Positions 1 to 7,691 of a DNA stretch of 41,639 nt are shown here, one piece after another. Position 1 is the stretch's first letter. Every line of letters begins with the position of its first letter. The stretch is from positions 1 through 41,639 of the forward strand of contig CANQMF010000006.1 in the NCBI GenBank assembly GCA_947624915.1, written 5' to 3'. The notes beneath the pieces were generated by a model that made no database searches, was not told where the DNA came from, and saw only the letters and a list, made by a program, of their open reading frames with translations. Origin of the DNA: an uncultured Bacilli bacterium (GTDB taxonomy: Bacteria; Bacillota_I; Bacilli_A; RF39; UBA660). The position numbers were made by a program, and so were the translations under genes.

Positions 1-917
1 CATATTGTACAAAGGATAATGGAACAGCAGATGTAAAAGATACAGATATAGTAATAGAATATAAAAATGGAAAAATATCTGTAAATAAAGTTAAAAAAGG
101 AACAAGATGTTATATATATTTAGATATACATGAATCACCACAAGATAAAATATTAGCAGACCATATAACAATAAAAACAAGAACAGATTTTAGTAGTAAA
201 GTAACAGGAAGTACAACAGGAACAATATATAAATCAGCAGAAAGTAGCCAATATGATGATTTTAATAAAGAAGTATATTATTTTTCAGGTAATCCAACAG
301 ATAATTGGGTAAAATTTGGAAAAGAAGGAGGGCAAGATATATATTGGCGAATCATAAGGATAAATGGAAATGGAAGCATAAGGATGATATATTCAGGAAA
401 AGGAACACCCCAAACAAGAGGAACAGGAACTATGTTAAGTAGTGGAAATACAGGATTTGGTCCAACAGGTACAAATGATACATGTGCAAATAATAAATCC
501 AAAAATGGTTATTGTTACTATGATAATGCCTATGTAGGATATATGTATGGAGATACCGGAAGTGATTCATATGAGGCAACTCATAAAAACGAACATTCAA
601 GTACAATAAAGGGAATATTAGATACATGGTATACTACCAACTTAAAAACAAATTATGGTAGTTATATAGATGAAAATGCAGGATTTTGTGGAGATAGAGA
701 AGTAAAAACATATAATGGTTATACAGGAAATGGCTCTGGAAGACAAGCATCGTTTTATATAGCGCATTATAGAAATGCAAAAATTAAGACACCAAGTTTA
801 ACATGTACATATGCAAGTAATGATTTGTATACAGTAGTAGGAAATCAAGAAAAAAGAGGAAATCAAGCATTACAATATCCAATAGGATTAATAACAGCAG
901 ATGAATTAGAACTTTGA
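1..917 (+). pseudogene. 5' part of a host surface-protein gene interrupted by the prophage
   Basis: An open frame runs from position 3 (start lies outside the window) to the Glu codon 903-905; the last three codons and TGA stop (906-917) come from prophage DNA. The protein is rich in Tyr, Asn, Gly and Thr, has paired-Cys segments, and contains the stretch YWRIIRINGNGSIRMIYSG and, near the break, GLITADE. This style is typical of large extracellular proteins of gut Bacilli that end in a DUF6273/C-type-lectin-like module. The missing end lies 32.6 kb away at 33519-33779 in the same frame, and joining the two restores GLITADE-VVFAGG. The signal peptide and anchor cannot be seen here. Function unknown; surface adhesion is an inference. 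Confidence 0.85.
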
Positions 918-927
918 TGATGTACCC
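880..927. other. attL of the prophage
   Basis: Left junction. Host half up to position 902, crossover dinucleotide GA at 903-904 within the shared ATGAA (901-905), then a 23-nt phage arm 905-927 that is the inverted copy (one mismatch) of the arm at 33496-33518. The arm's last base overlaps the integrase stop codon (927-929). Confidence 0.85.
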
Positions 928-2534
928 TAAATTTTCAATTTAATTTCTAATACAAATTTATCAGCAGTATTGCCCCATCTGTCGGCTTTTTCTTTAGAGT
1001 AGTATATAACATCTATAATAGCAGATAATAACTCGTTTTTTTCTTCTATGGTTGCATTTTTATATAAATTTAAACAAGTTTTAATATTTGGAACAATATT
1101 TGAAATATCTTCTTTTTTTAATTTTTCTATTTTTTCTTCAAGATTTTTTTTATTTAATATTGAATTATCTAAATCAGTATTTAAAGATTCTATCCGTGAC
1201 TTAAATGTTGCTTCATCATAGAGATTTGTTTCTAATAATTCGCAACACCTTATTTTTTGCTTATGGATATTATCTATTTTTTTATTTAATAATTTTATGT
1301 CATCTTCATACTTTTTTATATCATTTTTTTGATTTTGATTATAGTCATTAAGGTTATTTTCATAATCTTGCAATATTTCTTTTAGTTTTTTTAATACTCT
1401 ATCTTCTACTAAATCCAAATATGATGATGGCGTTTTACAAGTTGGTGTACGACATACTAGAGTAGCTTCATGGTTGCTTTTATGAGATATATGTCGCATT
1501 AGCATTTGTCCGCATTTAGAACATCTTATTAATCCAGCTAATGGATTTTTTAATTCAAAATCATTTTTTACTTTAGTTGCGGTGCTATATTCTTCCAGTT
1601 TTTCTTTTATCATAAGTCCTTCCTCCCAAGTTATTATTGGCTCATGTCTTGCCACAACATCTATACAGTTAGGATTTATTGGTCTAGTTTTTTTAATTTC
1701 GCCATTGACTAATGTAGTGACTGTTTTTCGTTGATTCCACAATCGATGACCAGCATATACTTTCCAACCTTTTAAAAGATTTCTTACAGATTGTGGTGTC
1801 CATACGCCACCTCTTGGAGCTAATAATCCTAATTCATTTAATTTATTTGCGATAGTAGGTGGGTGCAGTCCATCATATAAATAATAATCGACAATTTTTC
1901 TGATAATTTTACTATTTTCATTTGGAATCATAGTATAACCTTTTTCGCCTACTAATTTTTCTCTTGTATAACCATATTTTGCTGTAGATGTTACACATTT
2001 CCCCTCACGTGCCGCCTGTTCTCTACCACGAGCTAATATTCTTTTTATGTATTGTAAATATTTTCTTGATTGGTATAAACTATCTTCAAAATATGATAAG
2101 TCAAATTCATCATCTAGGTTAAAAACTCTTGTTGGCACAATTATTCGAGTTGTAGTTAATTGAAATCTCTGTACTATTATACCTTGATCGATAGTGTTTC
2201 CACGAGCCAACCTTTCAATTTCAACTACTAGGACACCTTTTATTTTATCACTTTCTATTAGTTGTAAAACTTTTTGCATTTCGGGTCTATCTTCTATATT
2301 ATCTCCTGAAACAACTTCTCTGTATATATTCTTATCAGGTATTTTACAACCGAAAGTATTAATTGCGAAATCTTGCAATATTTTTTCGTGTCTTTCCAAA
2401 GTTTTCTCTATTGGTTCATCATTTCCAAACTCTGTATCTTTTCTCGATTTTCTTAAATATATAATTATATAATCAACTAATTCTTGATTTAATGCGTATT
2501 GCATATCGAATAATTTTTTTATTGTTTCTAACAT
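927..2534 (-). CDS. int: Large serine recombinase (phage integrase)
   Basis: 535 aa, usual size for large serine integrases. N-terminal resolvase domain (about 22-170) with the catalytic serine in YLRKSRKD (Ser30) and EIERLARG (105-112). A recombinase domain follows (about 180-320, with KYGY and LNELGLLAPRGG). Next comes a zinc ribbon with Cys338, Cys341, Cys361 and Cys366, and a long Lys/Glu-rich coiled coil (about 375-505), the element that controls directionality in this family. It catalyses attP x attB integration through a two-base staggered cut. The start ATG follows AAGGAAG at good spacing. Its stop codon touches the attP arm, as expected for an integrase next to its own site. Confidence 0.95.
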   Translation of the reverse strand: MLETIKKLFDMQYALNQELVDYIIIYLRKSRKDTEFGNDEPIEKTLERHEKILQDFAINTFGCKIPDKNIYREVVSGDNIEDRPEMQKVLQLIESDKIKGVLVVEIERLARGNTIDQGIIVQRFQLTTTRIIVPTRVFNLDDEFDLSYFEDSLYQSRKYLQYIKRILARGREQAAREGKCVTSTAKYGYTREKLVGEKGYTMIPNENSKIIRKIVDYYLYDGLHPPTIANKLNELGLLAPRGGVWTPQSVRNLLKGWKVYAGHRLWNQRKTVTTLVNGEIKKTRPINPNCIDVVARHEPIITWEEGLMIKEKLEEYSTATKVKNDFELKNPLAGLIRCSKCGQMLMRHISHKSNHEATLVCRTPTCKTPSSYLDLVEDRVLKKLKEILQDYENNLNDYNQNQKNDIKKYEDDIKLLNKKIDNIHKQKIRCCELLETNLYDEATFKSRIESLNTDLDNSILNKKNLEEKIEKLKKEDISNIVPNIKTCLNLYKNATIEEKNELLSAIIDVIYYSKEKADRWGNTADKFVLEIKLKI

Positions 2535-2564
2535 TGTAACACTTCCTTTTTAAGATTTATTGTG

Positions 2565-2598
2565 TTATAATGTAAAAGGAAACTCAATTACATTATAA
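2565..2598. promoter_or_regulatory. Inverted repeat with facing -10 elements upstream of int
   Basis: Perfect 11-bp arms TTATAATGTAA (2565-2575) and TTACATTATAA (2588-2598), 12-nt spacer. Each arm holds a TATAAT, one reading right (2566-2571) and one left (2592-2597) towards int. This could be two overlapping promoters or an operator. The -35 boxes are weak by eye. Confidence 0.45.
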
Positions 2599-2675
2599 CT
2601 ATGTTATTTTGTATTAAAGATTGCTAGTCTTGTGAGTTTTCATTGTCCTAGTGTTCGTTGCACTAGGATTTTTTT
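2578..2675 (+). ncRNA. Putative short regulatory RNA antisense to a downstream RBS
   Basis: No gene on the plus strand precedes the strong terminator at 2647-2675, yet a TATAAT lies at 2566-2571, giving a transcript of about 100 nt. Internal pairing AAACTCA/TGAGTTT suggests structure. Bases 2622-2633 (TGCTAGTCTTGT) are perfectly complementary to 3934-3945, directly upstream of the Shine-Dalgarno of the gene at 3955. Existence and targeting are inferred. Confidence 0.35.
2647..2675 (+). terminator. Intrinsic terminator (plus strand)
   Basis: CCTAGTG (2647-2653), 7-nt loop, CACTAGG (2661-2667), then A and seven T. The T tract follows only on the plus strand, so it serves a rightward transcript starting after the int promoter region. 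Confidence 0.75.
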
Positions 2676-2889
2676 AATTTTTCTCTTTTTCTTTATTTTT
2701 AAATATATCACTTATTTTTAATACAACCCATTTAATTGGATAAAATAAACAATATTTTATAAATAAATAATATGGTAGAACAAATATCCAATATAAAATA
2801 TTCAAAAATAAATATTCACTAACTTTATAACTTGAAGTGTAATATTTCCCTTTGCCTATTTTTTTGACAGTTCTTATTCTTTGGCTCAT
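2674..2889 (-). CDS. Small membrane protein, function unknown
   Basis: 71 aa. Basic N-terminus (about 1-24), one long hydrophobic aromatic segment (about 26-56, with YWIFVLPYYLFIKY), Lys/Glu-rich tail. AGAGG lies 7 nt before the ATG. It sits in the lysogeny arm between int and the repressor, where small superinfection-exclusion or conversion proteins are often found; that role is only a positional guess. Upstream on the same strand lies a 9-bp direct repeat, ATTTAAGAC, at 2909-2917 and 2930-2938 (21 bp apart), a possible regulator site. Confidence 0.65.
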   Translation of the reverse strand: MSQRIRTVKKIGKGKYYTSSYKVSEYLFLNILYWIFVLPYYLFIKYCLFYPIKWVVLKISDIFKNKEKEKN

Positions 2890-3067
2890 ATTTGTACCTC
2901 TTTTCTATATTTAAGACGCAAAAACGCACATTTAAGACATTTCTAGTTTTATATATTATATATTAATAGTAGAATAATTAATTTATAATATTACCCCGAG
3001 AGGGGGATTTGCAATGAATATCGCAAAATTATACATTTTTATTAAGAAACATAAGATAAATGAAGAG

Positions 3068-3466
3068 TTATTTATCTATCTTATCAGATTCATCCGAAAA
3101 TAGGATGAATTTTTTATTTGCCTTAATAATTTCCATAATATTATTAAATTTCTCTGATGTAAGCTCATCATTTTCATCTAATAAATGGTGCTCTTTTAAT
3201 GTCTTTTGAAAAACCTCAATATCGTTATCAATACTACTCTCGCCATAAGGTTTAATATCTGTGATGTCATCATCAGCTAAATAATCAATAGAACAATTAA
3301 AGAATTTTGCTAATGATCGTAAAGTAGGAAGTTTGATATTGTCTGTACCTTTTGAATAAAATCCTCTTAAAGTTGAATAAGGAATTCCGGATTTAGTAGA
3401 TAGGTCATGCAGATTTTTAATCTTTTTTTTAGTCATTAAATGTTCTAACTTACTTAAAAAGGTCAT
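3068..3466 (-). CDS. XRE-family CI-like prophage repressor
   Basis: 132 aa from the ATG that follows AGGAG by 8 nt; a GTG 9 nt earlier lies inside that ribosome-binding site and is less likely. N-terminal helix-turn-helix (about 5-62) with SGIPYSTLRGFYSKG as the recognition region and LAKFFNCSIDYLADD as the conserved end. The acidic C-terminal part has no visible Ser/Lys peptidase motif, so it is not an autocleaving LexA-type repressor. It is divergent from the Cro-like gene at 3675 across the operator array, and is expected to hold the early promoter off in the lysogen. Confidence 0.85.
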   Translation of the reverse strand: MTFLSKLEHLMTKKKIKNLHDLSTKSGIPYSTLRGFYSKGTDNIKLPTLRSLAKFFNCSIDYLADDDITDIKPYGESSIDNDIEVFQKTLKEHHLLDENDELTSEKFNNIMEIIKANKKFILFSDESDKIDK

Positions 3467-3532
3467 TTCAATCACTCCTAACTGATTATATTATATATTT
3501 TTTTTCTTATATTGTCTATAAAAAAATGTCCT

Positions 3533-3561
3533 ATAGGACAAAAAAAAGTTAAAATTGTCAA
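3533..3561 (-). promoter_or_regulatory. Probable repressor promoter (leftward)
   Basis: On the minus strand TTGACA (3556-3561) is followed about 17-18 bp on by a weak -10 overlapping operator O1. Together with the rightward TTGACA it forms a small inverted repeat (ATTGTCA ... TTGACAAT), so the two -35 boxes are back to back. Confidence 0.5.
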
Positions 3562-3568
3562 AAAATGG

Positions 3569-3597
3569 TTGACAATGTGTCCTGTAGGGTATATATT
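3569..3597 (+). promoter_or_regulatory. Early lytic promoter (rightward)
   Basis: TTGACA 3569-3574, 17-bp spacer containing operator O2, TATATT 3592-3597. It drives the Cro-like gene and presumably the early operon. Repression by occlusion at O2 is expected. Confidence 0.8.
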
Positions 3598-3674
3598 TGT
3601 ATTGTAGTTATCCTGTAGGGCATATTTGAAAGTCAAATATGTTGTATAGGGTACAAAGCGAAAGGAGGGAATTT

Positions 3675-3917
3675 ATGTATAAGAATTTACAGATTTTAAT
3701 GATTAACAATAATATTGATGAGAAAGATATTGCTGTTGCTTTAAATTTAACTTTAAAAGCGGTTCAACATCGATTTAAGGGAAACACTGAATTTAAGCGA
3801 AGCGAGATGTTAATTATTAAAAAGAATTTATTTCCTACATATACTTTGGATCAGTTATTTGATGATGATATAGAAATAATTGATGCAGAAAAAAATGCCA
3901 CAAAAATTAATAATTAA
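3675..3917 (+). CDS. Small Cro-like HTH regulator
   Basis: 80 aa from the ATG after the strong AAAGGAGGG. Helix-turn-helix (about 8-55): MINNNIDEKDIAVALN then LKAVQHRFKGNTEF, ending in the family-typical TLDQLFDDD. First gene of the rightward operon, facing the CI-like repressor, so Cro is its most likely role. A longer reading from 3639 would start inside operator O4 and lacks a ribosome-binding site. Confidence 0.75.
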   Translation: MYKNLQILMINNNIDEKDIAVALNLTLKAVQHRFKGNTEFKRSEMLIIKKNLFPTYTLDQLFDDDIEIIDAEKNATKINN

Positions 3918-3954
3918 ATGTTCAAAATGAACTACAAGACTAGCAGAGGTGTAT

Positions 3955-4146
3955 ATGGAAGAAGTTATTGTAATTGAAAATAATCTTACAGAAGAAGAAA
4001 AAAAGAATAATTTAAAAAAGCTTTATGATGTTATTTCAAAAATAGGGAAACAGCAAAGAGAGAGAGGCATCGATGTATCAAGTTCTTTTATGACTATTGA
4101 TGAATATAACAAGCTTAAATTAAAAAAGCCTGAAAATTTTATATAG
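3955..4146 (+). CDS. Small hypothetical protein
   Basis: 63 aa, charged, with a helical Lys/Glu segment (NNLTEEEKKNNLKKLYDVI). AGAGGTG lies just before the ATG; GTG at 3949 overlaps this site. Bases 3934-3945 upstream are complementary to the putative short RNA at 2578-2675. Not recognised. Confidence 0.55.
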   Translation: MEEVIVIENNLTEEEKKNNLKKLYDVISKIGKQQRERGIDVSSSFMTIDEYNKLKLKKPENFI

Positions 4147-4174
4147 GCTAAAACACAAAGGAGGACAAATAAAA

Positions 4175-4429
4175 ATGATAAAGATACTTATAGGAATAAC
4201 AATTGGTATAGTTCTAACATTAATTGCTCTTTATATAAGAAATTATTTAAGAAAGAACAATTTAAGACTAAATATTAAATTTATTATAGGAATTATATTA
4301 ATTGCTCATCTAATTTATAGTTTTATAGGCATAATTGTATCGCCTGTATATACAAAACCCAACGGAAATGTGTGCAAAGGTTTTAACTTCGGTATTAATA
4401 TCTGTAGCGGTGATATAAATGCGGAATAA
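4175..4429 (+). CDS. Small two-helix membrane protein
   Basis: 84 aa with two hydrophobic helices (about 2-23 and 36-58) separated by a basic loop, and a C-terminal segment with two cysteines. Strong AAAGGAGG before ATG. Early phage gene of unknown role; membrane location is clear from sequence. Confidence 0.65.
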   Translation: MIKILIGITIGIVLTLIALYIRNYLRKNNLRLNIKFIIGIILIAHLIYSFIGIIVSPVYTKPNGNVCKGFNFGINICSGDINAE

Positions 4430-4432
4430 AAA

Positions 4433-4471
4433 AAGAATTATGAATTTTTAAAGGCACTTTTCATAATTCTT
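4433..4471 (+). terminator. Hairpin after the early membrane gene
   Basis: AAGAATTATGAA (4433-4444) pairs perfectly with TTCATAATTCTT (4460-4471). There is no clear T tract after it, so it may be a partial terminator or a processing/stability element ahead of the replication gene. A 10-bp palindrome GTAAATTTAC (4477-4486) and a CTTACTC/GAGTAAG hairpin follow within the 136-bp gap. Confidence 0.45.
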
Positions 4472-4565
4472 AAAATGTAAATTTACCTATAAACTTACTC
4501 TCTTATTGTACCAAAAAATAGGGAGTAAGTCCATGGGTATGGTGCAAAAAAGGGAGGCGGTGTCA

Positions 4566-5372
4566 ATGAAAAAAGTTAATAATTATTTCCCGCACGATTT
4601 TAATGCTAGAAATGATATTAAACTTAAAAAAGTAAATATGCAACTTGGATTACAAGGCATCGGTCTTTATTGGTGTATTATTGAGTATTTGTATGAAAAT
4701 GGCGGTTATTTAACTCTTGATGAAGATCTCGATTTATTAGCGTATGAGTTAAGGATAGAAAAAGAGCTGATATTAAACTTAATAGAAAATTTTGATTTGT
4801 TTAAAAAACAAAAGAATAGGTTTTATTCGCCTAGTGTTCTAACAAGGCTCGAGGCTATAAATGAAAAATCAAATACAAATAGAAAAAATGCCATGAAAAG
4901 ATGGCAAAATATAGACTTAAAAAACGATACAAACGAATTGCGACCGCATAGCGAAAAAGATGCGACCGCATTACAAACGAATTACTATATAAAAGAAAAG
5001 AAAATAAAAGAAAATAAAAGAAATATAAATAATGATTTAACTACAACAGATAATACTATATATTCTTTTATAGAAGAGAACTTTGGTCGGTTGTTGTCAG
5101 GAATTGAAGTTGAAAAAATCAATAATTGGATATCAGAGTATAATACCGATATTTTAAAATACGCAATTACAATCGCAGTTATGAATCAGAAAAAGACATT
5201 TGCTTATGTAGAAGGAATTTTAAAAAATTGGAAAGGCAAAGGATTAAAAACTTTAGAGGAAATTAAAGAAGATAGTGTTAGCGGTGTATATTCTAAAAGA
5301 TCCTCGGGAAGTAATTCCAAAGATGAAGAGACAGAGTTGTTTGATTATAACTGGTTAGAAGATAGCGAATAA
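4566..5372 (+). CDS. Phage replication initiation protein (DUF4373-type N-terminus, DnaD-like C-terminus)
   Basis: 268 aa from the ATG after GGGAGG. The N-terminal part (about 1-110) has the NNYFPHDFNARNDIKLKK and GLQGIGLYWCIIEYLYENGG signatures of Lin1244/Lin1753-like (DUF4373) winged-helix domains. A basic linker follows, then a DnaD/DnaB_2 domain (about 160-240) including EEVEKINNWI-type helices and AYVEGILKNWKGKG. Such proteins bind the phage origin and recruit the host helicase. No helicase loader gene of its own is seen downstream, so loading probably uses host DnaC/DnaI or this protein itself. Confidence 0.85.
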   Translation: MKKVNNYFPHDFNARNDIKLKKVNMQLGLQGIGLYWCIIEYLYENGGYLTLDEDLDLLAYELRIEKELILNLIENFDLFKKQKNRFYSPSVLTRLEAINEKSNTNRKNAMKRWQNIDLKNDTNELRPHSEKDATALQTNYYIKEKKIKENKRNINNDLTTTDNTIYSFIEENFGRLLSGIEVEKINNWISEYNTDILKYAITIAVMNQKKTFAYVEGILKNWKGKGLKTLEEIKEDSVSGVYSKRSSGSNSKDEETELFDYNWLEDSE

Positions 5373-5465
5373 AAACGAGATGCATAATATAATACTTACT
5401 TTTTTAAAAATGTCAATAGGAAAATTTAAAAAATATTCAAAGAATGGAAAGGAATAGGAAATTAA

Positions 5466-5861
5466 ATGTTTGGATTTGTAAGTAAAAATAAATATGAACT
5501 ATTGCAAAAAGTTATTAAAGAATTAGAACTAGATATTAGCAGATATGATAAAAAATTAAATGCAAAACAGGAGATTATCAATAAATTACAACAAAATAAT
5601 GCTAAATATGAAGAAATTATAATGAATTACGATAAAGAAATTAATATTTTAAAAAATGAATGCGATAAAAAAGAGTTGCAACGAAGAAAGTCATCGGGGA
5701 AATTAGGAAATTGTAAAAGAAAGTTAAATATTGCTTTAAAAGAAAAGAAAGAAATGATGGAGCTAATAAATAACTTAATTAGTGAACGACAAAAAATCTT
5801 GAAATTAAAGAAAAAACCAACACTGGATGAAATGAGAAAATATTTTAAAAAAAATTATTAG
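5466..5861 (+). CDS. Coiled-coil protein, unknown
   Basis: 131 aa, almost wholly Lys/Glu/Asn heptad-like sequence (about 10-115), predicting one long coiled coil. Weak ribosome-binding site (AAAGGAATAGG, rather far from the ATG). Early phage protein; no family recognised. Confidence 0.6.
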   Translation: MFGFVSKNKYELLQKVIKELELDISRYDKKLNAKQEIINKLQQNNAKYEEIIMNYDKEINILKNECDKKELQRRKSSGKLGNCKRKLNIALKEKKEMMELINNLISERQKILKLKKKPTLDEMRKYFKKNY

Positions 5862-5874
5862 GAGGAGAAAAGTT

Positions 5875-6153
5875 ATGTTTAAAATTACAAGTGTTAAAAC
5901 AAAAAAAATAGAAAGTGATAATCCAAAACTATTAGGATTGGCAAAAATAGTAATTGATGATTGTTTTGTTATAAATGATATAAGAATTATGAAAAGTAAA
6001 CGAGGCATGCTTGTAGCATTCCCAAGTAGAAAACAACAAAGTGGAAGTTTTACAGATATATGCCATCCTTTAAATCAAAAAACAAGAAACTATTTTGAAG
6101 ATATTATACTAGCAGAATATATAAAGGGCGATTCAAATGAAAATAATAGTTAG
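5875..6153 (+). CDS. spoVG: SpoVG family protein
   Basis: 92 aa, full length for SpoVG. The conserved pattern is visible: ITSVKTKKI, then IVIDDCFVINDIRIM, GMLVAFPSRK and FTDICHPLN, then TRNYFEDIILAEY. SpoVG is a small nucleic-acid-binding regulator of Bacillota; phage copies are common in early operons and probably modulate transcription or replication. GGAGG lies just before ATG. It overlaps the next gene by 17 bp. Confidence 0.9.
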   Translation: MFKITSVKTKKIESDNPKLLGLAKIVIDDCFVINDIRIMKSKRGMLVAFPSRKQQSGSFTDICHPLNQKTRNYFEDIILAEYIKGDSNENNS

Positions 6154-6463
6154 TCTATATATAATCTTACTCATAGTATTTGTAATATTAAGTCTAGTAA
6201 TAATTAAACACCAAGAAAGGATAAATCAAATATATTGTAGACAATTAATAAAAAATAAAAGAAAAACAGAAGAAATAAGCGATTTTATAAGAATTAAACA
6301 CAACGATATTTTAAGTAAAAAAGCAAAATTTGAAAGAGATTATTCTAATATTAAATCGCTACATTCAAAAACCGAATTAGCAACATTTACATGTTTGTAT
6401 GCGGTATATAGGGAAGAGATACTTTTAAATGAAATCGCTAATTTTATCAAAGAACGAGGTTAA
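6137..6463 (+). CDS. Small membrane-anchored protein
   Basis: 108 aa with one N-terminal transmembrane helix (about 2-24) and a soluble basic helical remainder. Start overlaps the end of the SpoVG gene, indicating translational coupling. Unknown function. Confidence 0.6.
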   Translation: MKIIVSLYIILLIVFVILSLVIIKHQERINQIYCRQLIKNKRKTEEISDFIRIKHNDILSKKAKFERDYSNIKSLHSKTELATFTCLYAVYREEILLNEIANFIKERG

Positions 6464-6465
6464 AT

Positions 6466-6624
6466 ATGAAATTTAAAGATCAATGTGATTTATGTAATAA
6501 GTTCTCTTATTGCAAGGGTTATAAAGGACAAGTTCTTTGTCAAGAATGTATGTCAAAATTAAAAAATGAAAATCAAGAAAATAAAAAAGTAAAAATATTG
6601 CAATTGCAATTATGGAAAAATTAG
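6466..6624 (+). CDS. Small zinc-finger-like protein
   Basis: 52 aa. Cysteines in the order CDLC, C (residue 16), CQEC give a plausible four-Cys zinc site; the tail is Lys-rich and helical. It begins two bases after the stop of the preceding gene. Unknown; a nucleic-acid or protein-contact module is likely. Confidence 0.6.
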   Translation: MKFKDQCDLCNKFSYCKGYKGQVLCQECMSKLKNENQENKKVKILQLQLWKN

Positions 6625-6634
6625 GAGGTATAAA

Positions 6635-7000
6635 ATGAAAAAAGATTTATTAAAAATTATAAATCATTATGGTTTAAACGAACAACTAAAATATATGCAA
6701 AGCGAAGTATATGAGCTTAATGAGGCGGTTATTAGACATCAAGAGCATTTAAGAAATCCAATAGATATAATATTAAATACAATGGAACCATTATTAGCGG
6801 TTGTTGGTAATAGAAAACCTGATGATACTTTGAAAGGTATAAAGGGAGAAATTGCTGATGTAATGGTTATGCTAAAACAGATACAATATAACTTCAATAT
6901 AAGCGATATAGAAATAGTAAATATAATGAAACATAAAATTGATAGGCAATTAGATAGAATTAAAAATGAAAACGAGGCAAAAACAAATGAAAACGTATAG
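6635..7000 (+). CDS. MazG-like nucleotide pyrophosphohydrolase
   Basis: 121 aa. All-helical sequence with the paired acidic motifs of the MazG/dUTPase-like superfamily: QSEVYELNEA (ExxE-type) and KGEIADVMVML (ExxD-type), which bind Mg2+ and the triphosphate. Likely hydrolyses non-canonical or regulatory nucleotides during phage growth. GGAGG 6 nt before ATG. Confidence 0.75.
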   Translation: MKKDLLKIINHYGLNEQLKYMQSEVYELNEAVIRHQEHLRNPIDIILNTMEPLLAVVGNRKPDDTLKGIKGEIADVMVMLKQIQYNFNISDIEIVNIMKHKIDRQLDRIKNENEAKTNENV

Positions 7001-7283
7001 AAATAATTGGGAGCCTTGCAAATTAGTTGTTAATTTTAATCAAAAACAATGGCGACAAGATTTAGCATCATTTGTAGTTAATAAATTAAATTGGTTTGAT
7101 GCAAGAGTAACAAGATCTAAAATAGTTGATTCGGCAAGTTTTAAAGATGTAAAAGAATTTGAAATATATACAAGTAGAGGAGATCGCTTTAATGTTAAAT
7201 ATATCAACAAAAATGATATTATAACGACTTCTAATGATAATTTGGTAAAAGATTATTTGGCAACGAAAGGAATTGTTAGATAG
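6987..7283 (+). CDS. Hypothetical early phage protein
   Basis: 98 aa from the ATG overlapping the MazG-like gene end (a start 21 nt earlier lacks an RBS). Sequence includes NKLNWFDARVTRSKIVDS and a beta-rich EFEIYTSRGDRFNVKYI. Not recognised. Confidence 0.55.
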   Translation: MKTYRNNWEPCKLVVNFNQKQWRQDLASFVVNKLNWFDARVTRSKIVDSASFKDVKEFEIYTSRGDRFNVKYINKNDIITTSNDNLVKDYLATKGIVR

Positions 7284-7284
7284 T

Positions 7285-7689
7285 ATGGAAGAATTAATCA
7301 AAAGAGGCTTTAAAAATGAATTCTTACTTGATATGGGAGTATCTTTAACTAAAGAATATAAAGGAAATAATTATCATTACGGAATTGTTATAAGTGAGAA
7401 CGGAAGTGTGCTATTAACTAATTATGATGAAGATAAATATAGCGACGATTTTATTAGAATACCGACTATTCGTGAAATAGAGGCATTACCTATGGCTGTA
7501 AGAGAATCCAATGATTATTATTGGACAATGACATCTAGTTATTCAGTTAGTGAAGATTGTTCTTATGCTAGCGTGTTCTACGTGTATAGCAATGGCTCCC
7601 TCGACTACGACAACGTGAACTTCACTGATGGTGTGCGCCCAGTAATTGAAGTATCAAATAAAATATTAGAATTAAAGGAGAATAATTAA
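7285..7689 (+). CDS. Early phage protein with DGR-type hypervariable lectin-like C-terminus (copy A)
   Basis: 134 aa from the ATG one base after the preceding stop; AAAGGA lies 13 nt upstream, so coupling is likely. The C-terminal half carries the module signature YYWTMTSS, then a variable stretch, then GVRPVIEV, as in DUF6273/C-type-lectin-like surface proteins. The variable stretch (residues about 95-121) is unusually GC-rich and built from NNC/NNT codons between constant GTG, GGC and CTC codons, the hallmark of a DGR variable repeat. There is no signal peptide or membrane helix, so the protein is probably cytosolic. Ligand unknown. The next gene is a related second copy. Confidence 0.75.
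   Translation: MEELIKRGFKNEFLLDMGVSLTKEYKGNNYHYGIVISENGSVLLTNYDEDKYSDDFIRIPTIREIEALPMAVRESNDYYWTMTSSYSVSEDCSYASVFYVYSNGSLDYDNVNFTDGVRPVIEVSNKILELKENN
7567..7646 (+). repeat. DGR-type variable repeat A
   Basis: 80 nt aligning without gaps to 8205-8284. Of 26 full codons, 15 are identical and 11 differ; all 14 differing bases are at codon positions 1 or 2, and every third base is the same. In 11 of the 14 sites one copy carries A. It ends in the invariant GGTGTGCGCCCAGTAAT. Confidence 0.8.
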
Positions 7690-7691
7690 TT

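Larger units (their letters stand above)
3527..3653. promoter_or_regulatory. Four-operator array between repressor and Cro-like gene
   Basis: O1 3527-3540 is a perfect palindrome, TGTCCTATAGGACA. O2 3578-3591 TGTCCTGTAGGGTA, O3 3609-3622 TATCCTGTAGGGCA and O4 3640-3653 TGTTGTATAGGGTA are degenerate copies starting exactly 31 bp apart (about three helical turns). O2 lies in the spacer of the early promoter; O1 lies in the -10 region of the likely repressor promoter, allowing autoregulation. Confidence 0.8.

Noticed and set aside
384..917. Separate 177-aa gene starting at ATG 384
   Set aside because: The frame is open upstream to the window edge without any ribosome-binding site at 384; it is the continuation of the interrupted surface gene.
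2194..2472. Plus-strand 92-aa frame inside the integrase gene
   Set aside because: It lies antisense to a conserved integrase domain and has no RBS; a shadow frame.
4430..4565. Riboswitch ahead of the replication gene
   Set aside because: Hairpins and a 10-bp palindrome are present but no known aptamer consensus could be recognised.
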